DNA from: Nymphaea colorata
Taxonomy: Eukaryota > Streptophyta > Magnoliopsida > Nymphaeales > Nymphaeaceae
NCBI RefSeq assembly: GCF_008831285.2
Contig: NC_045144.1
Location: 15,241,858 to 15,301,857 of the forward strand
Length of the DNA: 60,000 bases
Direction: 5' to 3'
Shown here one piece after another: positions 1 through 12,459 of this stretch. The position numbers were made by a program, and so were the translations under genes. How positions within the stretch are numbered: the stretch's first letter is position 1; each line of letters begins with the position of its first letter. Under the pieces are notes generated by a model. That model was given only the letters and a program-made list of their open reading frames with translations, was not told the origin of the DNA and made no database searches.

Positions 1-90
1 TCCTCGGCTGCCTCCTTCGGTCCTCCCTGTTACCGTCGTACAGCAATCGGTCCTCCCCGTCAGCCTTCGGTCCTACCCGTCGCCATCGCC
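1..90. repeat. short GC-rich tandem repeat
   Basis: The motif TCGGTCCTCCCCGTC recurs three to four times with small changes and about 20-30 bp spacing. It runs off the left edge of the window, so its full extent is unknown. No coding frame is convincing here. It may be part of the leader or LTR of a retroelement lying further left; that is inference. Confidence 0.5.
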
Positions 91-299
91 GTGAAGGTCC
101 GACTTTTTTTCGACAATTTTTTTTTCTGCCCGTTAGGGCTTCTTCCATCGCGCTCCTCTCCCTCACTCCTCGTTATCATCACAACCAGTCGATCATTTTT
201 TCATTTCATTGCCAGATTTTGCATTCCAATGGATTGTACATCACAACCACTCGATCGATTTCTCTCGCGAGAAGGAGGAGAAGAAAGAAGAAATGAGAA

Positions 300-600
300 C
301 CAGGCCCGGCCTGCCCCGCCCAAAAGCCCGACTTAGCCCGCCCGGCCCATTATCAATCGGGCTGGGCGGGGCTTCGGGCATTAACCGAAGCCTGAGAACT
401 GAAATTACATTGGCCCGGCCTCGGGCTGGCCCGATACGGTTTCCGGGCTTTGATTTCGACGTTCTTATCCGGCCCTATCTAAAAGGAGATTCTTTATCAA
501 GAGGAGGGGCAAATGGGTCTTGCCCATCAAAAAGACCAAAACCACCCTCTAAAAGGAGGTTCATTATCAAAAAGAGGGGCAAATGGTTCTTGCTCTAATT
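300..600. repeat. GC-rich block and imperfect tandem duplication
   Basis: From about 300 to 475 there are dense GCCCGGC/GGCCCG motifs on both strands, unlike the A/T-rich surroundings. From about 480 to 597 two imperfect copies of a 50-70 bp unit follow each other (AAAAGGAG.TTC.TTATCAA..AGAGGGGCAAATGG). Short open frames cross it, but I see no protein domain. Similar GC-rich low-complexity DNA forms the leader of the copia element at 15.2-15.9 kb, so a retroelement leader is possible. Confidence 0.45.
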
Positions 601-3600
601 TGGATCTGAAAGTCGGATTTTGGATCTAATTTGAATTTGATAAATGGATTTTGAGCTTGAAATGTTAGATTTGGATCTAAACTTGGATTTTGGATCTAAA
701 CTTGGTTTTAAAATTCATTAAATATAATCGACCCAAAATTTTAATAGCCCCATCTTTTGAAAAATTTCGGTTGATAACAGTGGTATTTGGTGATTGACCT
801 CAGCTTCGTAGGTTCGTTTGCTAGTCCTTAATTTTACTATGGATAGGGAACCCAAATTCAAAAATTCGTATTTGGTTCTGGATCTATCAAATAAAGGATG
901 GATTTGTTGTCTATTGCATCCCATTCTGAAAAATCCTAGCATTGAAAATCTGTCCATTAGAGCATTGAAAGCAGCAACAAAAGAGGAAGAAGGAAGTTGC
1001 GTCTTCCTCAAACTAATTATCAATAACAAGAGGAGGCAAAAACCTGTATGCCCTCTCTCTCTTCTCTTTCCCTCTTGTTTCCTTGGCCCCTTGCATCTCT
1101 CATTCCCCCATTTCACAACATCATTCTTTCTCTGCCAAGGTCGAGCAAATGGTGCGTTCTTCTTCATATACAAAAGGCTAATCAATGTGTTTGGTAAAAC
1201 CCTAACTCACTCCCTCACCCTCTCCATCTCCCTCTCTCTCTCTTCCACTCTAGTTTTTTCGTGATTTTCAATCTATTTAAACTTTGAAAATGACATGTAC
1301 ATCAATATTCATTATAAGGTGATTAAAAAGTAAAGGTTTAGATAAAAGGGGGGAGCCTACGTCTTTATCTTTATCTTTAACTTATGGATCACTCGTTAAT
1401 CCTTAACAAAAAAAAAAAGAAATCAACCCTTTGGAATCCAAATTTTGCAAGTCATAATAGGCTAATTGAGAACACTAGTGCTACATCAGAGGCATGCAGG
1501 AGCAGGGTTGAAATCTTTGATCCAATAAATGCATTGCATCTCAAGAAATTTTATGCTTTGAGTGTAATCACAAATCAAAATTGCATAGTGAGTTATCCAA
1601 TAAAACAATGTCTTCACATGCTTTTGAGACATGTGAGAGTGTCTTACTTCTTAATAGAAATTTCAACCGAAAATAATTTTGCAAACCATCACTCCAAATG
1701 AATTTTCTAAAAGGAACTCAAACAATCTTTTCAAAAACCTTTTATAATACGATTTTCAAAGTTGAGTCCCTAAACCATGAATGAGAAACCGTAAGAAGCA
1801 TTGAGTTTGCAATATACAAAAAAATCCAAGGAAATCAAGGATCGATACCTAGAAGCTAATATTGATCTTGGCAATCAAACATTTCTGAAGGACTAGCATG
1901 AGGTGTCAAGGAAAGAAGCCTTTCGTAACCAAAAAGATCTTGGTAAGATGAAGAAAAATGCATCAAACAAAATGAGTTGAATGATGACCTCGAGGTGAGT
2001 AATTGTTCTTCAAGTTCAAAGCTCTATAATAGCATGTGAGCATATGACCTATACTTACATAGTGAAACTAAAAGTAATTCGTGAATAATTTGCTTATGTC
2101 AAGCCTTCTAAGACATTTTAGACTCAAGTAAGTAAGTTTGATAGGTGTTTGACACTTGATACCCTAAGGCCAGTCGGTCTAGAAGTTACCTGTACAAAAC
2201 TTGCTACAATGGTTTCAAAGGAAGCTCGATAGGCATGACATTTGCATAAAACAAATCTACACAAAACCAGCAAATGGGTGGAACTCCGTAGTATCCCTTG
2301 GGGTGGTGAGGAATTTCCCCTAGAAGTGAAGGGGGCTCAAAAGGATGAAATGAACTTTAATAAAAAGCGAGAAAGAGATCAATGCAAAAGCAAACACTTG
2401 TTAAGGGACAAAAGGCATGAAAGGCCAACTCCCCTAAAGCGTCATGTGGAAAAATTCTACATAATCATAGGATTTCATGATCAATATGAATTTTTCTACA
2501 ATATATCTTATGAAATTGAGGAAGAAATGTTATATCCAAGGATTTGCCTTCAGTTGTCATTTTTTGCAAGGTTAATAGGAGTGAAGCCCAAGGCTTTCTC
2601 AGCAACTCAATTTTTTTTCAATAGCAATTTTGAAAATTTTACAAAACATTCCAAGCGAAATTCAAAACAACCCACTTCGATGCCTATCCAATTCCATCCT
2701 AGATCTAAGTCTTGGAATCGATTACGATCTCATTTCTAAAATAACCTAGAACTTTGAATTACAAAACCAAAGTTCCTATGTCTTACATTTAATTTCAATC
2801 CGAGCTAAAAGTAGCGCTCTAAAAATCAAATTGGATCGAAGTCAAGGATTTAACTCAGAAACTCAATTTCAATTTGGATTTAAAATCCTAATTTGAACTA
2901 AGTTAAGAATTTAACTTAGTCAATTTCTCTGTTATTGGAATTACAAAAGCATAAAAGCCTTAATTTAAGGTTGTGTCGAGTCAACTTACACAATTCAGAG
3001 TGTGTGATCACATGATCTGACTCGAACATGACAAAAGAACTCAATCTACTTAGTAATTGAATTACGCTATGTAAGAATCAATCAATCTGATGTTCCTTCG
3101 TTAGAAAGAGTGTGTAAAATGTGATTCAAAGTAGAATTAGATAAAATCTATATTCTAGAATGAAAACGTCCAAATTAGAGTCTAGTTAAAGTCACAATGG
3201 ATGTTGACTAAGGCTAGACTCACCTGTCTCATACATGTGACTAGGTAGGCCAATTAGATACAAAATTTAAGAGAATTTAATTTTCTTTGTCACGTCGTTA
3301 ATCCTAATAAAAACGTTCTATTCAATAAGAGATTAAGGTCTTCATTCCTATTGGTGGATGTCAAAATGGGATAGGTGGTGTTTACCTCATCATTTTTAAT
3401 CTTTCTTGGCCATCTAGGAAAACTAACATTGGCTACTCTTGGCCATGTCATGCAACTCATCCAATCAGAAATTTCCAAGAAGGAAATTCAAAGTTTCCTA
3501 ATATACAGCCGACTTGAACTAATTCTTTAGTTCCAAAATTGACTATATCTAAGGTTGAAGACAAATAAATCTAGAGAACAGCCCTTAGCTGCCTCTCTCT

Positions 3601-4317
3601 TTCTTCTTTAGAATCAGTTTATGTTATTCTGATTAAGAACCAAATCAATTTAAAAGAGAAACCACATTTTAGGCTTGGTTCTCTTGCTTCTCTTTAGCAC
3701 AAATTTGGAAGATTTCAATTGAAACACAAAACCAGCCTAGTTAAATTTGGAATTCAATAAAAAAGTCGTGCAAGTGTGCGTGCTCCACTAGATTTCCATT
3801 TTTTGGGGGAAATCTCAATTTTTTTTTTAAACAAAACCAGATAAGCTTCATCAAATCTGACCTCGTTTCCAATTCTCAACTCAAGAAGCGCCCAAAGGGG
3901 GTCTGTCATCTTCTCTTCTCAAATCTCTTTTGGTTTTGAAGAGATCTTGGAATTATAACTAGACCAGCCCAATTAAGGCTGACTTATTTCCAAAAACAAA
4001 TCAAGGAGTAGCCCCCTTGGGCGTGCTCTCCCTCGATCTCCTTTGAGAGAATGCTCTTGAATGAGTTCAATCATAAATCAAAGATAATGAAGTTAGCTGG
4101 TTTTTCGAAAAAAAAAGAAGAAAAAAATTTGAAGTCAAATCAAAGCCAGCATTAAATCAAAGCCAGCTCAACTAAAGCTTACTTGTTTTCAAAAAAGAAG
4201 AGAGACCAATTCAAGGCTCCAAATACTCAGACTGTCCAAAATGAGATTTCACAAGAAGTCCCATTATCTCCAAAAATTCCATATATCTGAAAATTCAGAT
4301 TTTAAACTCATGTTTTT
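601..4317. other. no recognisable gene; A/T-rich degenerate repeat DNA
   Basis: About 3.7 kb without a supportable gene. Short TTGGATCTAA-type repeats lie at 600-715 and a CT-rich run at 1200-1255. From 2700 to 4300 phrases such as CCAGC(C/T)(C/T)AATTAA and TT(T/C)CCAA recur loosely, as in an old LTR or other large degraded repeat. Frames of up to 165 codons (2242-2739) show no domain and no coding-like composition. Confidence 0.5.
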
Positions 4318-5605
4318 GAGTTGGAGATATTCAAACAAATACCAAATCACTTAGGAACAGATCCTAAGTGCCAAAACGCTTTAGAGATCTCAAAGTGCTG
4401 CTTTAAGCGAGGTTAATGTTCAAAAACCAAGTGGATTTCAATAAAAATCCATCCACATTTCAGCGTAAAAACTGAAATAAACTTTTTATAGATAGACAAA
4501 GGTTTGTCAAATCAACTAAATCAACTGGATTTTTAAGATCAAAATGTTGACTTAATCAAGTTGATCTCAAGTTTTAAACTCTACAAATTTCAAAAACTTC
4601 AAAACTTTGATTTGTAAAAAAACCAAGCTCAAGTACCATGCTCTAGGATGCATTTTGATTCAAACTGTCAAGAATGGACCTAGGAGCTGTCCAACATTCC
4701 AAAACCATCCAACTCTATGTCTTCATGAATGAAAAATTGAATAAGTTGTACATGGAGAGGTGAAAGAGGGATGTATGAATGAAGCATATAGTTTGGTTTG
4801 GTCAAACATACATTCACTCACTTGATTAAAAGTCTGAATAAGTCCTAAGGTTAACAAGTACATAAAAACACTAGCCGCTGAGATTTAAGTGATCCAACTT
4901 ATAGTTGCTACTGTGATCAAGTAGTCATATTGCAACGAAGAGTCGGTCATTTTGTTGTATCAAAACGGCAAACACTCAATCCTATCTCAAAATGGTTTTC
5001 CCAAAAAGAAGATTTCATTTCCAATTTCTCAAAATATCAAAGTCTTTCAAAATAGACTACCAAAATTGGTGATTCCCCTCTCGTTTTAAAACTAAATATT
5101 TTTTTGGCCTAAACATTCAAAATTCACAATTTCAATCAAAACCCAATGTTCAATCCCAATCACATTTCCAAAACCTACTCCTAGGGTTAAACTAATGCCA
5201 ATTTAAATCAATTTCCCAAATCAATCCTCAAAAGTTACCAGGATTCAAAAGACCTTAAGATCAAATTTAAATTTTCAAACTAATTCATGTTTTCTATGAA
5301 ATTCCAAATCGCCAATCGAGTTTAAAATGAACTTCAAATATCCAAATCTAATTGTTGCCCAATTATATAGGAGGAACCTTCAGTGAGTTGTATGATTAAG
5401 AAATTTTGACTTTGGTCTAATTACCCTGTTAATGGTGGCATGAATGATCGGGCATTGTACCAATGGGCGGGTCACCAAATTCTAATGTGCAGGAGGGTTG
5501 CAAACAATCCTCATGGTAGAACAGGATTGCTACTTCAATTTCCAGGATAAATATTTATTGTTCTTTTTCTCATCACGCAGCTTCTTGAAGTAACCTTGAG
5601 AATCG
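4318..5605 (+). repeat. repeat A, left copy
   Basis: A noncoding unit of about 1.3 kb. A second copy lies at 25612-26868 on the opposite strand. Shared landmarks include CACTTAGGA(A/G)CAGA near the start, GATTTAAGTGATCCAAC near 4890 and CAATTTCCAGG followed by AATATTTATTGTTCTTTTTC near 5540-5570. The match stops at 'AACCTT' (5592-5597), immediately before block D. In this copy repeat A runs straight into block D, which serves as the reference arrangement for interpreting the inversion at 25.6-29.8 kb. Confidence 0.8.
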
Positions 5606-7074
5606 GCCTCAAAGTCCTACATTAGATTAATTGTCCTCCGATCAACCCTTTCTTGGTGCCTTCATCATTTCATGGTCTTTAGAACCGCTGCCCTTGTAGC
5701 CTTGCCTGAGAACCCCCCTGCTAGCTTCCATATGCACTTGCAGATGGCTATATACCCTAAAACAAACCACCATATATATATACATGACTAATGGCTTCAG
5801 CACTCATTAGTTTTGTAGTGCTTTGAGTTTCTTCACGACAACAGTGCATTTGGATCATCCAGAAAGTTTGCACGAGAATCATTCACCAACAAGGCATTCA
5901 ATCTGTTCTTACTTTCCCAGCAGCATATTTACTCAATGCAAAAAACCCACATCTTTTCTTACTTTCCCCAACAATGAATTACCCCGTAAACAAACTTCCC
6001 ATTTAGTACTAAAGAAAAACTTCAACAAATAAGAACAGAGAAACTCTATTTGTGACAATTGTTTAACTCACTACCAAACTAAGGGTTGCCAAAGTTTCTT
6101 AATTTTAAGCTTTAGATCATGTCATCCTTTTTAGATTTATTATATCATGGATAAAACATTTTTTAGTTAATGAATGGTCTTGTTTTTGGCATCAGTCACT
6201 GCGCTCTAAGTGATGTCTCCCCACTGCATGATTATGGTAATACGGGAAGTCAATGGAGGGTGTCATGTGCACATGGTCAGCAAATTGGTTTTTAGTTGAA
6301 CGGTTTCGACAAAGCCTTCCCAAAATCGCCGAAATCAAATCAAATTAAAATCTTCTTGTTCAACATTGGAACTTTTTTCCAATGCAAAAAAGTATGAAAA
6401 CAAGAAAAATTTAAAATTCAAAGACCTACCTGATACATAACAGTTAACTATGATGATATTATATGTCTGTAGTAGATGATGAGTTGCGATCGAGATGATT
6501 GAATCAAATATATTTGGAAAGAGATTAGTTAATAACCAATAATTATTTTAATTAATAATATCTGATCAGAACCCAGAAAACATGGAATTGATAAAAGGGA
6601 ACTTGATTCAAGCCAAATAAGGAATCAATGCACCCCATGCGTGTATCATTGTTCCCGGCCAATCGACTCAATCAATTTCAATATTATAAACAACATGCAC
6701 CAGCATCAAATATACATTATGTGTCCACCAAGTTAATCAAAACTAATGGCCACCCAGAATCCAGAGCCGTTGGAAGGGATCAGCGCGTATGTAGGATATA
6801 TATAACACTGCAAATGAAATTTGAGAACGTCCAGCCAAAAGTAAAGGATGATAATTAATAAAATATTTAAGAGAGAGAAGCAGAGCTTACAAGACAGTAC
6901 CGTCCAGTATTTGGGATCGTCAACATGGGAAATTCACAGAGACTTGGCAGATTGGATGGAGGATTCGAACATCGCTGGCTGCTGAAGAGCAAGGTACTAC
7001 AACAGAATGTACCATTGGCTACAGCCCTTACTGTTGTCAATAAGAATATTTGCCTCCCATAAGAACATTTAGTA
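5606..7074 (+). repeat. block D, left copy of a 1.5-kb duplication
   Basis: Closely matches 29839-31362 in the same orientation. Examples are the shared 'ACAGTGCATTTGGATCATCC' at about 5840 and 30180, and the matching segments around 6480-6600 and 30780-30900. The (TA)n tract after 'ACCACCATATATA' is only a few repeats long here but about 65 bp long in the right copy. The block contains a PP2-like exon 1 on the minus strand. After about 7074 the two copies diverge abruptly. Confidence 0.85.
6891..6972 (-). pseudogene. PP2-like lectin exon 1 relic with in-frame stop (PP2-a)
   Basis: Read on the minus strand from ATG at 6972, this matches the first exon of the PP2-like genes in the window: a start, an SAKSL-like segment, then 'ISHVDDPKYWTVLSC' and a GTAAGC donor-like site. 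The codon that is TGG (Trp) in the sister copy at 31.2 kb is TGA here, so the frame is broken at codon 13. No second exon follows within the next kilobase on the minus strand. It is best read as an orphan exon carried by block D. Family membership rests on its match to the other exon 1 copies. Confidence 0.7.
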
Positions 7075-7498
7075 TATACCTTGGATTTGGGACTGATGGT
7101 AATATCCATCTCTGGTGTAGTTGAGGAAACCCATTTGGAAGCTGCTGTAGGCAGAAAAGAAGAACCAAGGAGGGCAACAAGTCTGTGTGGAAGGTGATTG
7201 ATTATAAAAAGGGAAATAGGTCGAAGCTTCATCTTTTAGGCAGAAAAAAAAATTGGCGCCAGACACCACCGGAATAAAGTTTTGCCTCTGTTGGTAACCT
7301 CTCATCTTCCCAGCGAAATCAGTAATGGAACCTGGATGACTAGTAATGGAGCCTCGACGGCTGCATCCGTTGGGATTTCCCCATCCAAAATTACGGGGTC
7401 GAGGGTGGAGCATGGAAGCGCAGTCTCCACTCTCTGCCGACAGAAAGTACAGTCGACTCTTCTATAAGCCCTCTCCCAATGAGAGAACACCGTTGATG

Positions 7499-7500
<2 letters not shown>
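7075..7500 (-). other. unassigned open frames, no recognised domain
   Basis: Minus-strand frames (7069-7413, 114 codons; 7302-7490, 62 codons) cross this stretch, which has more balanced base composition than its neighbours. I recognise no domain. It lies just beyond the end of block D and has no second copy in the window. It could be a fragment of a host exon or of a retroelement. Coding status is uncertain. Confidence 0.2.

Positions 7501-7504
<4 letters not shown>

Positions 7505-7571
<67 letters not shown>
7505..7571. repeat. (TA)n microsatellite
   Basis: About 33 uninterrupted TA units. A TG-rich run follows at 7612-7634 and a GA run at 7722-7738. Confidence 0.95.
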
Positions 7572-7573
<2 letters not shown>

Positions 7574-7639
7574 GACTAATTTACAGAGTGCGAGTGCTTG
7601 TGTGTGAGCACTTTGTGTGTGTGTGTGTGTGTGTGCTTG

Positions 7640-9830
7640 TGAAAGGGAAGATGTGAAGTGTTGTTTTGAACATGGTTGCTAAGAACTAAGGTTGTGTGTG
7701 TGTGTGCATGGACACATGAGGGAGAGAGAGAGAGAGAGATGGATGTTGTGAAGTGTTATTGCCGAGGTTGGCCGTCATATGGTCAAGGGAGAAGGCAGGT
7801 GTGGGTTACATGTAGACAATTGTCCACACAGACTAAAAAAAATCTTCTTATTTTATATTGATATTTCTATATAATTGTTTTCATTTATATATTGGTACCC
7901 CTTAAAAGTTTAAAATTTTATATTTAGTGCCTTTTAGTCAAAATTTTCTAACTCTACCCCTATACGGTAGACTACTATTTGCATGCCGGACACACGGATG
8001 CTTAATTCTAATATTTCTTGTACGATTCTCTCTTTAATTGTCGTGGTTTGGGCCTTTCCTGGCTTGATTAACTAGATTTATAGTATTAAGATGTGAAGTG
8101 AGTCGAACCTTTGCTTCATCCTCTGCTGTTGAGCCAACATAATTGATTATTTGCTGGGGCTTAACTTGTATTGGCTCACTAACATACATAAAATTACCTC
8201 TACGACTTCTTTAGCTAGCGGGAAAACAAAGATTTTCCGTCTAAAAAACTATGCACAATTTCCAACAAAGTTTCGCGGTTAAGCAAGTGCAAGAGTGACC
8301 AACTATTACAAGATTAGTATTAAAAAACTAGGTTTCTATATCCAGTTGTGATTTAGAGTGTTCTACGAGGAAAAATACTTCGAAGGTTTTGACTTGGATA
8401 ATGTGGGAACCTACTGTTTCACTACGAAGCGATATGCATATCCAAGTAGCAGCCATTTCCTCAAATGCATGGCATGCTTTAGGCGCAATCCCAAGCATTT
8501 AATGTTAACACCAGATCGAAAAAACAAGAAAGCACAAGAAGAAGGTGGCCTATATAGGAAAGGTAGCCGTTTTTTTTCTATTAAACATCATATAAAAATC
8601 GTAGAAAAGGCAGTCGCCTTTTTCTATTGAATATAATGTTTAGCAAGAGAAAAGGAATATGAAGTAAAAACTCAGAACAAAAGGTCTATGTACAGACTAA
8701 TATACTTTTGTTAATTGACAACTATTCTCGTTTTATATGAGCTTCTTTTGTGCACATAATATTTTCTTTTCTCATGGGGTCGTAAAATTGTTTTTTTTTT
8801 GTCATGGATATTTTCAGTAAACTCTAAGGACTATCATTGATGGGAATGAACATGATGAATTTTGTGATTTACTGAACACGTTATTGTGTAACCTTTTTTT
8901 ATAACGAAATTCCAATTTGTGAAAATTTTCTTAATTTTATTGTAACACAGACACACACACACATATATATTGCAAAAGAACTTGTGGAAAAATACATTAT
9001 GGTAACAATAGCCGTGGATGTCAATTCAGCCATGGTTTAGACTGGCAGCTCACTTTATTGGCCATGGCTTTTGTAGTGGCCAATATGAAGATTTTCCGTG
9101 GCCAAACATTTCTTGGCAACAACTCTTGCTTGCGCAATAACTTTTGAGCACAAGGCCTATAGCAATCACTAGAGGGGCTGTTGCCAAAAATATTTTTAGC
9201 CTATGGCTGCATTGCATATTGGCCACAGCCAATAATGTTGTTCGTTGCATTTTGGAACTTTTTCAAATAAAATGGCATGCACATCTATAATTATATATAT
9301 CTTGTACTTGTGAAATAAAATGGCATGCATATGCCCCTTTGAGCACTTAATGGCAATTCTGCAGGCAAAGGTGTGGAAGTCATAAATCAATTACGTTCTT
9401 GTTGTACCTTCTACTCTATCATCACACATTCCTCTCTTTGATTCAAATAATATGGAGTTGCAGTTGTTGGATATATCGTCTGCAAATGCATGCATTGTAT
9501 TTGTGACAGTTGTTGGACATATGTGCTACATTGGAAGCACAATTAATCCTTCAGCAGTTCTTGGGCGCACCTCCTTTTTAGTCTTAGTTTGCACAAAAGC
9601 ACTTCTTTCTTTGTCCAAACGGGGACTTTCTTCCATGAGAAGGGCTTCAAAAAGATGGAGGAGAAGTGGTTGTGGAAGTGCAGGAGGACGGCTAGATTCC
9701 AGTTCTTAAAAGTGTTTTGTTTACAAAGAAAGCTGCATCGATATTGTCCCTATACGGAAAAATCTTAGTACCAGCTAAAGAGGAAAAAAAAAAGCCTTGC
9801 CTGCCCATACAAGTAAAATGTCAGCATCAT
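7640..9830. other. no recognisable gene
   Basis: Intergenic A/T-rich DNA. A stretch at 9000-9260 repeats GGCCA(T/C)(G/A)GC-like words on both strands (e.g. near 9060, 9100, 9225), reminiscent of subterminal repeats of a DNA transposon, but I cannot find paired ends. Short frames near 8358 and 9452 have no recognisable domain. Confidence 0.4.
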
Positions 9831-10298
9831 TTAACAACGGTCCAAATCTTTTATGTTACAAAACATGCATTATTTAAGGTTAAATATTTCCCCTACTTGG
9901 CTAATTACATGGAAAAATTGTAAATGGTTTTCTTTCTATAAATCCATTAATGAAATATGTATTGTATTGTAGATCAAAGTAAGAAGTTAACTATTTTCGG
10001 TCAAGCTTCCACTGAGGCTAAAGCATGCAATAATATTATGAAATGCAACCAAAGACCAACAATCCACAACAGCCAACAGACTTACGCTGTGGAATACAAA
10101 TCGAACACATTAGTGTGGATCTACACGTGCATCCACTTTATTTATTACCATTACCATACTATCAGACAAACACGAGACACGACACAACATATATAGAACG
10201 ACAGGCAAGCAGCTGCAACGGACTAGATGTGTAGGTCGATCCCCACGTGTGTTCGTAATCATGATGATGTTGGGAATTGACCACTTGCTGACTAAACT
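9830..10298 (-). other. 3' flank of the interrupted PP2 gene, shared with PP2-c
   Basis: Read on the minus strand this matches the DNA downstream of the intact PP2 gene at 33781-34280, including 'TTGCATGCTTTAGCCTCAGT' and 'TCTACAATACAATA.ATATTTCATTAATGGAT'. The flank was therefore duplicated together with the gene. It probably contains the 3' UTR and polyadenylation region, but no single AATAAA signal stands out in this copy. Confidence 0.7.
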
Positions 10299-10345
10299 TT
10301 AACATTTGGAGACACCACGGATCTCCACCCCAGCAAACACGAGGG

Positions 10346-10350
10346 ATATC
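10346..10350. repeat. target-site duplication ATATC, left
   Basis: The 5-bp ATATC abuts the left LTR and is repeated at 16495-16499 after the right LTR. PP2-c and PP2-d carry the same sequence once, at 'GAAGATATCCCT', which gives a paralogous empty site. Confidence 0.95.
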
Positions 10351-10824
10351 TGTTGGTATTTCTCCCCATAACGCATATACAAAACCAAACGTATATACCC
10401 TAAACAGGATCATGCTCATGCTAAATCATTGAAATAAACGAAACCTTAAACTGAAACAGAAGCGTACCTGAATCCATCTGATCTGGTGCACGGAAAGATC
10501 GCAGTAGGGTCTTCCAGGGTATGTGCGGCGCGCTTGAGGTCTCTCTCAGATGGAAAAGAGGAAAACCCTAGAAACCAATGTTTCAGGCAACCACTGCACG
10601 ACCCCAGGGACCACTACCATTTTATAATAAAGACAATTACGGATTCCACCCATCAAAGAGTCCGTAATTCCGTACTGGTATCTATACATTTCAAAATTAC
10701 CCCATACCATCTAAAATGACGTAATATCCCAAAATGCAATCACTTAAGCGGATATTTACGTTAAGACAGCCATAATGTCTGAAATTCCTTATAGACATAT
10801 GTCGGCCCACCAAATGATCTTACA
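10351..10824 (-). repeat. Copia-1 LTR (3' LTR in element orientation)
   Basis: 474 bp, near-identical to 16022-16494. It begins TGTTGG and ends TTACA on the plus strand, so the minus-strand ends are the canonical TG...CA. Confidence 0.95.
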
Positions 10825-10838
10825 ATCTCCCACTTGGG
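10825..10838 (-). other. Copia-1 polypurine tract
   Basis: Minus-strand reading gives CCCAAGTGGGAGAT directly before the 3' LTR, the usual copia polypurine tract (AAGTGGGAGAT). It primes plus-strand DNA synthesis. Confidence 0.85.
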
Positions 10839-11344
10839 CCAAATATGTCTTTATACATTCAGACATTACATAAAACCTTAGGAGCTCATAATTGCTATCT
10901 TATAAACGTCATTTTCACCAATCTCGTCCATGACCATATCAACACAGAACCAAAACGGCTTTCGCTATAATAAAATTAGCTAAACCTTCAATGATCACAA
11001 ATGTTAACATAATCAATGACATAGATCTGATATGGATGTATAGCATGAGAATTACATGTAATGTAATTACAACATGTCTATTCTCAACTGGTCCAACTTT
11101 AAAACCTTATGGAGATCAAAAACTTAACACATAAACACAGAATGAAACCAAAGAACTTTAAACTTTATTCTGCAGAAAACTGAATATGTGTCCATACATA
11201 AGAGCAAACAAAATACAAACTCCTACTAAACCAGCACATCATCCAAGGATAACACCCCCATATGAACAACATGTTCATGAAAGACCTTATGTGTTAAACC
11301 CTTGGTAAGCGGATCTGCAATCATAGAGTTTGTCCCAATATGCT

Positions 11345-12370
11345 CTAAAGACACCTGACCATTCTGTATCCTCTCTTTAACAACCCAAAAAACTTAATGT
11401 CGATGTGCTTCGACTTTGACAAACTGTGGCTGTTATAAGAGTACATGACTGCTGAATTATTGTCACACAACAACCTTAGTGGACTTTCTATACCATACAT
11501 AATGCGCAGCCTCATGACAAAATTCTGCAATAACAAAACCTGATTGGATGCCATTATCTTGGCACCCAGCAAAGTCAGAATCTGAATACCTAATGATCTC
11601 CCACTGGTCTGACTTCCTGTATGTAAACATAAAATTTTATGTTCCTTTTTAAGTACTTCAAAACTCTTTTGGCTGCTTTCCAATGACCCATACTAGGATC
11701 ACTTAAGTGTCTGCCTAACATTCCAATGATAAAAGCAATATCCAGACGAGTACAAACCTGAGCATACATAAGACTTCCCACAACAGACAAATAGGGAATC
11801 TTTTCCATTTCTTTAGATTCGATTTTACTTTTAGGGCACTGTTTGAGACTAAACTTGTCTCCTTTAGCAACTGGAGTCTTTCATGGTTTACAATCCTTCA
11901 TGTCATATCGCTGAAGCACCTTATCAATGTAAGCCTTTTGTGATAATCCAAGAATACCCCGAGAACGATCTCGAAATATTTGGATCCCCAATACAAAAGA
12001 TGCACAACCAAGATCCTTCATGTCAAACTTTGTTGACTAAAAATCTTAGTTTCATGCAATATGCCCACATCATTACTTGCCAGCAATATATCATCGACAT
12101 ATAAAACCAGAAAGATAAATTTGCTCTCACTGAACTTTTGGTATACACATTCATCGACCATATTAATATCGAAACCAAATGAAACTATAACTTGATGAAG
12201 TTTGTAATACCATTGACTGGAAAACTTGCTTTAGTCCATATATGGATTTCCTTAGTGACACATCTACTTAATTTTCTTGAGGTTGTTGAGTTTATTCTTC
12301 AGTATGGAGATCGACATCATTGCCTTCTTCTGAATAGAGTGGACTCAGGTCCCTCTTCAAAAGCAATGTT
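11345..12370 (-). pseudogene. Copia-1 reverse transcriptase and RNase H remnants
   Basis: The minus strand encodes recognisable copia RT and RNase H in broken frames. The polymerase motif YVDD, with flanking 'VLYVDDILLASNDVG', lies near 12085-12110. The segment 'PYLSVVGSLMYAQ..TRLDIAF' is at about 11710-11800, and RNase H with 'LLCDNNSAV' and 'SKSKHIDIKF' at about 11385-11480. The usual integrase-RT linker precedes RT in degenerate form around 12290-12400. Stops and shifts separate the frames, so it is inactive. Confidence 0.85.
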
Positions 12371-12459
12371 CATAACCTGATCACCTCCCAAACTCAATAT
12401 CCTCAAAGAAATGAGCGTTTCCCTTTCAAAGAAAGACTTACTGAATGGATTAAAAAAAA

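Noticed and set aside
2242-2739. 165-codon frame
   Set aside because: No domain, no splice context and surroundings of degenerate repeat; probably chance.
7505-7579. Open frames made of Ile-Tyr repeats across TA tracts (also at 17.2, 19.5, 30.0, 31.5 and 51.0 kb)
   Set aside because: They are translations of microsatellites with no flanking coding evidence.
9000-9260. GGCCA-rich stretch as a CACTA-type element end
   Set aside because: No terminal CACTA motif, paired inverted end or target duplication could be found.
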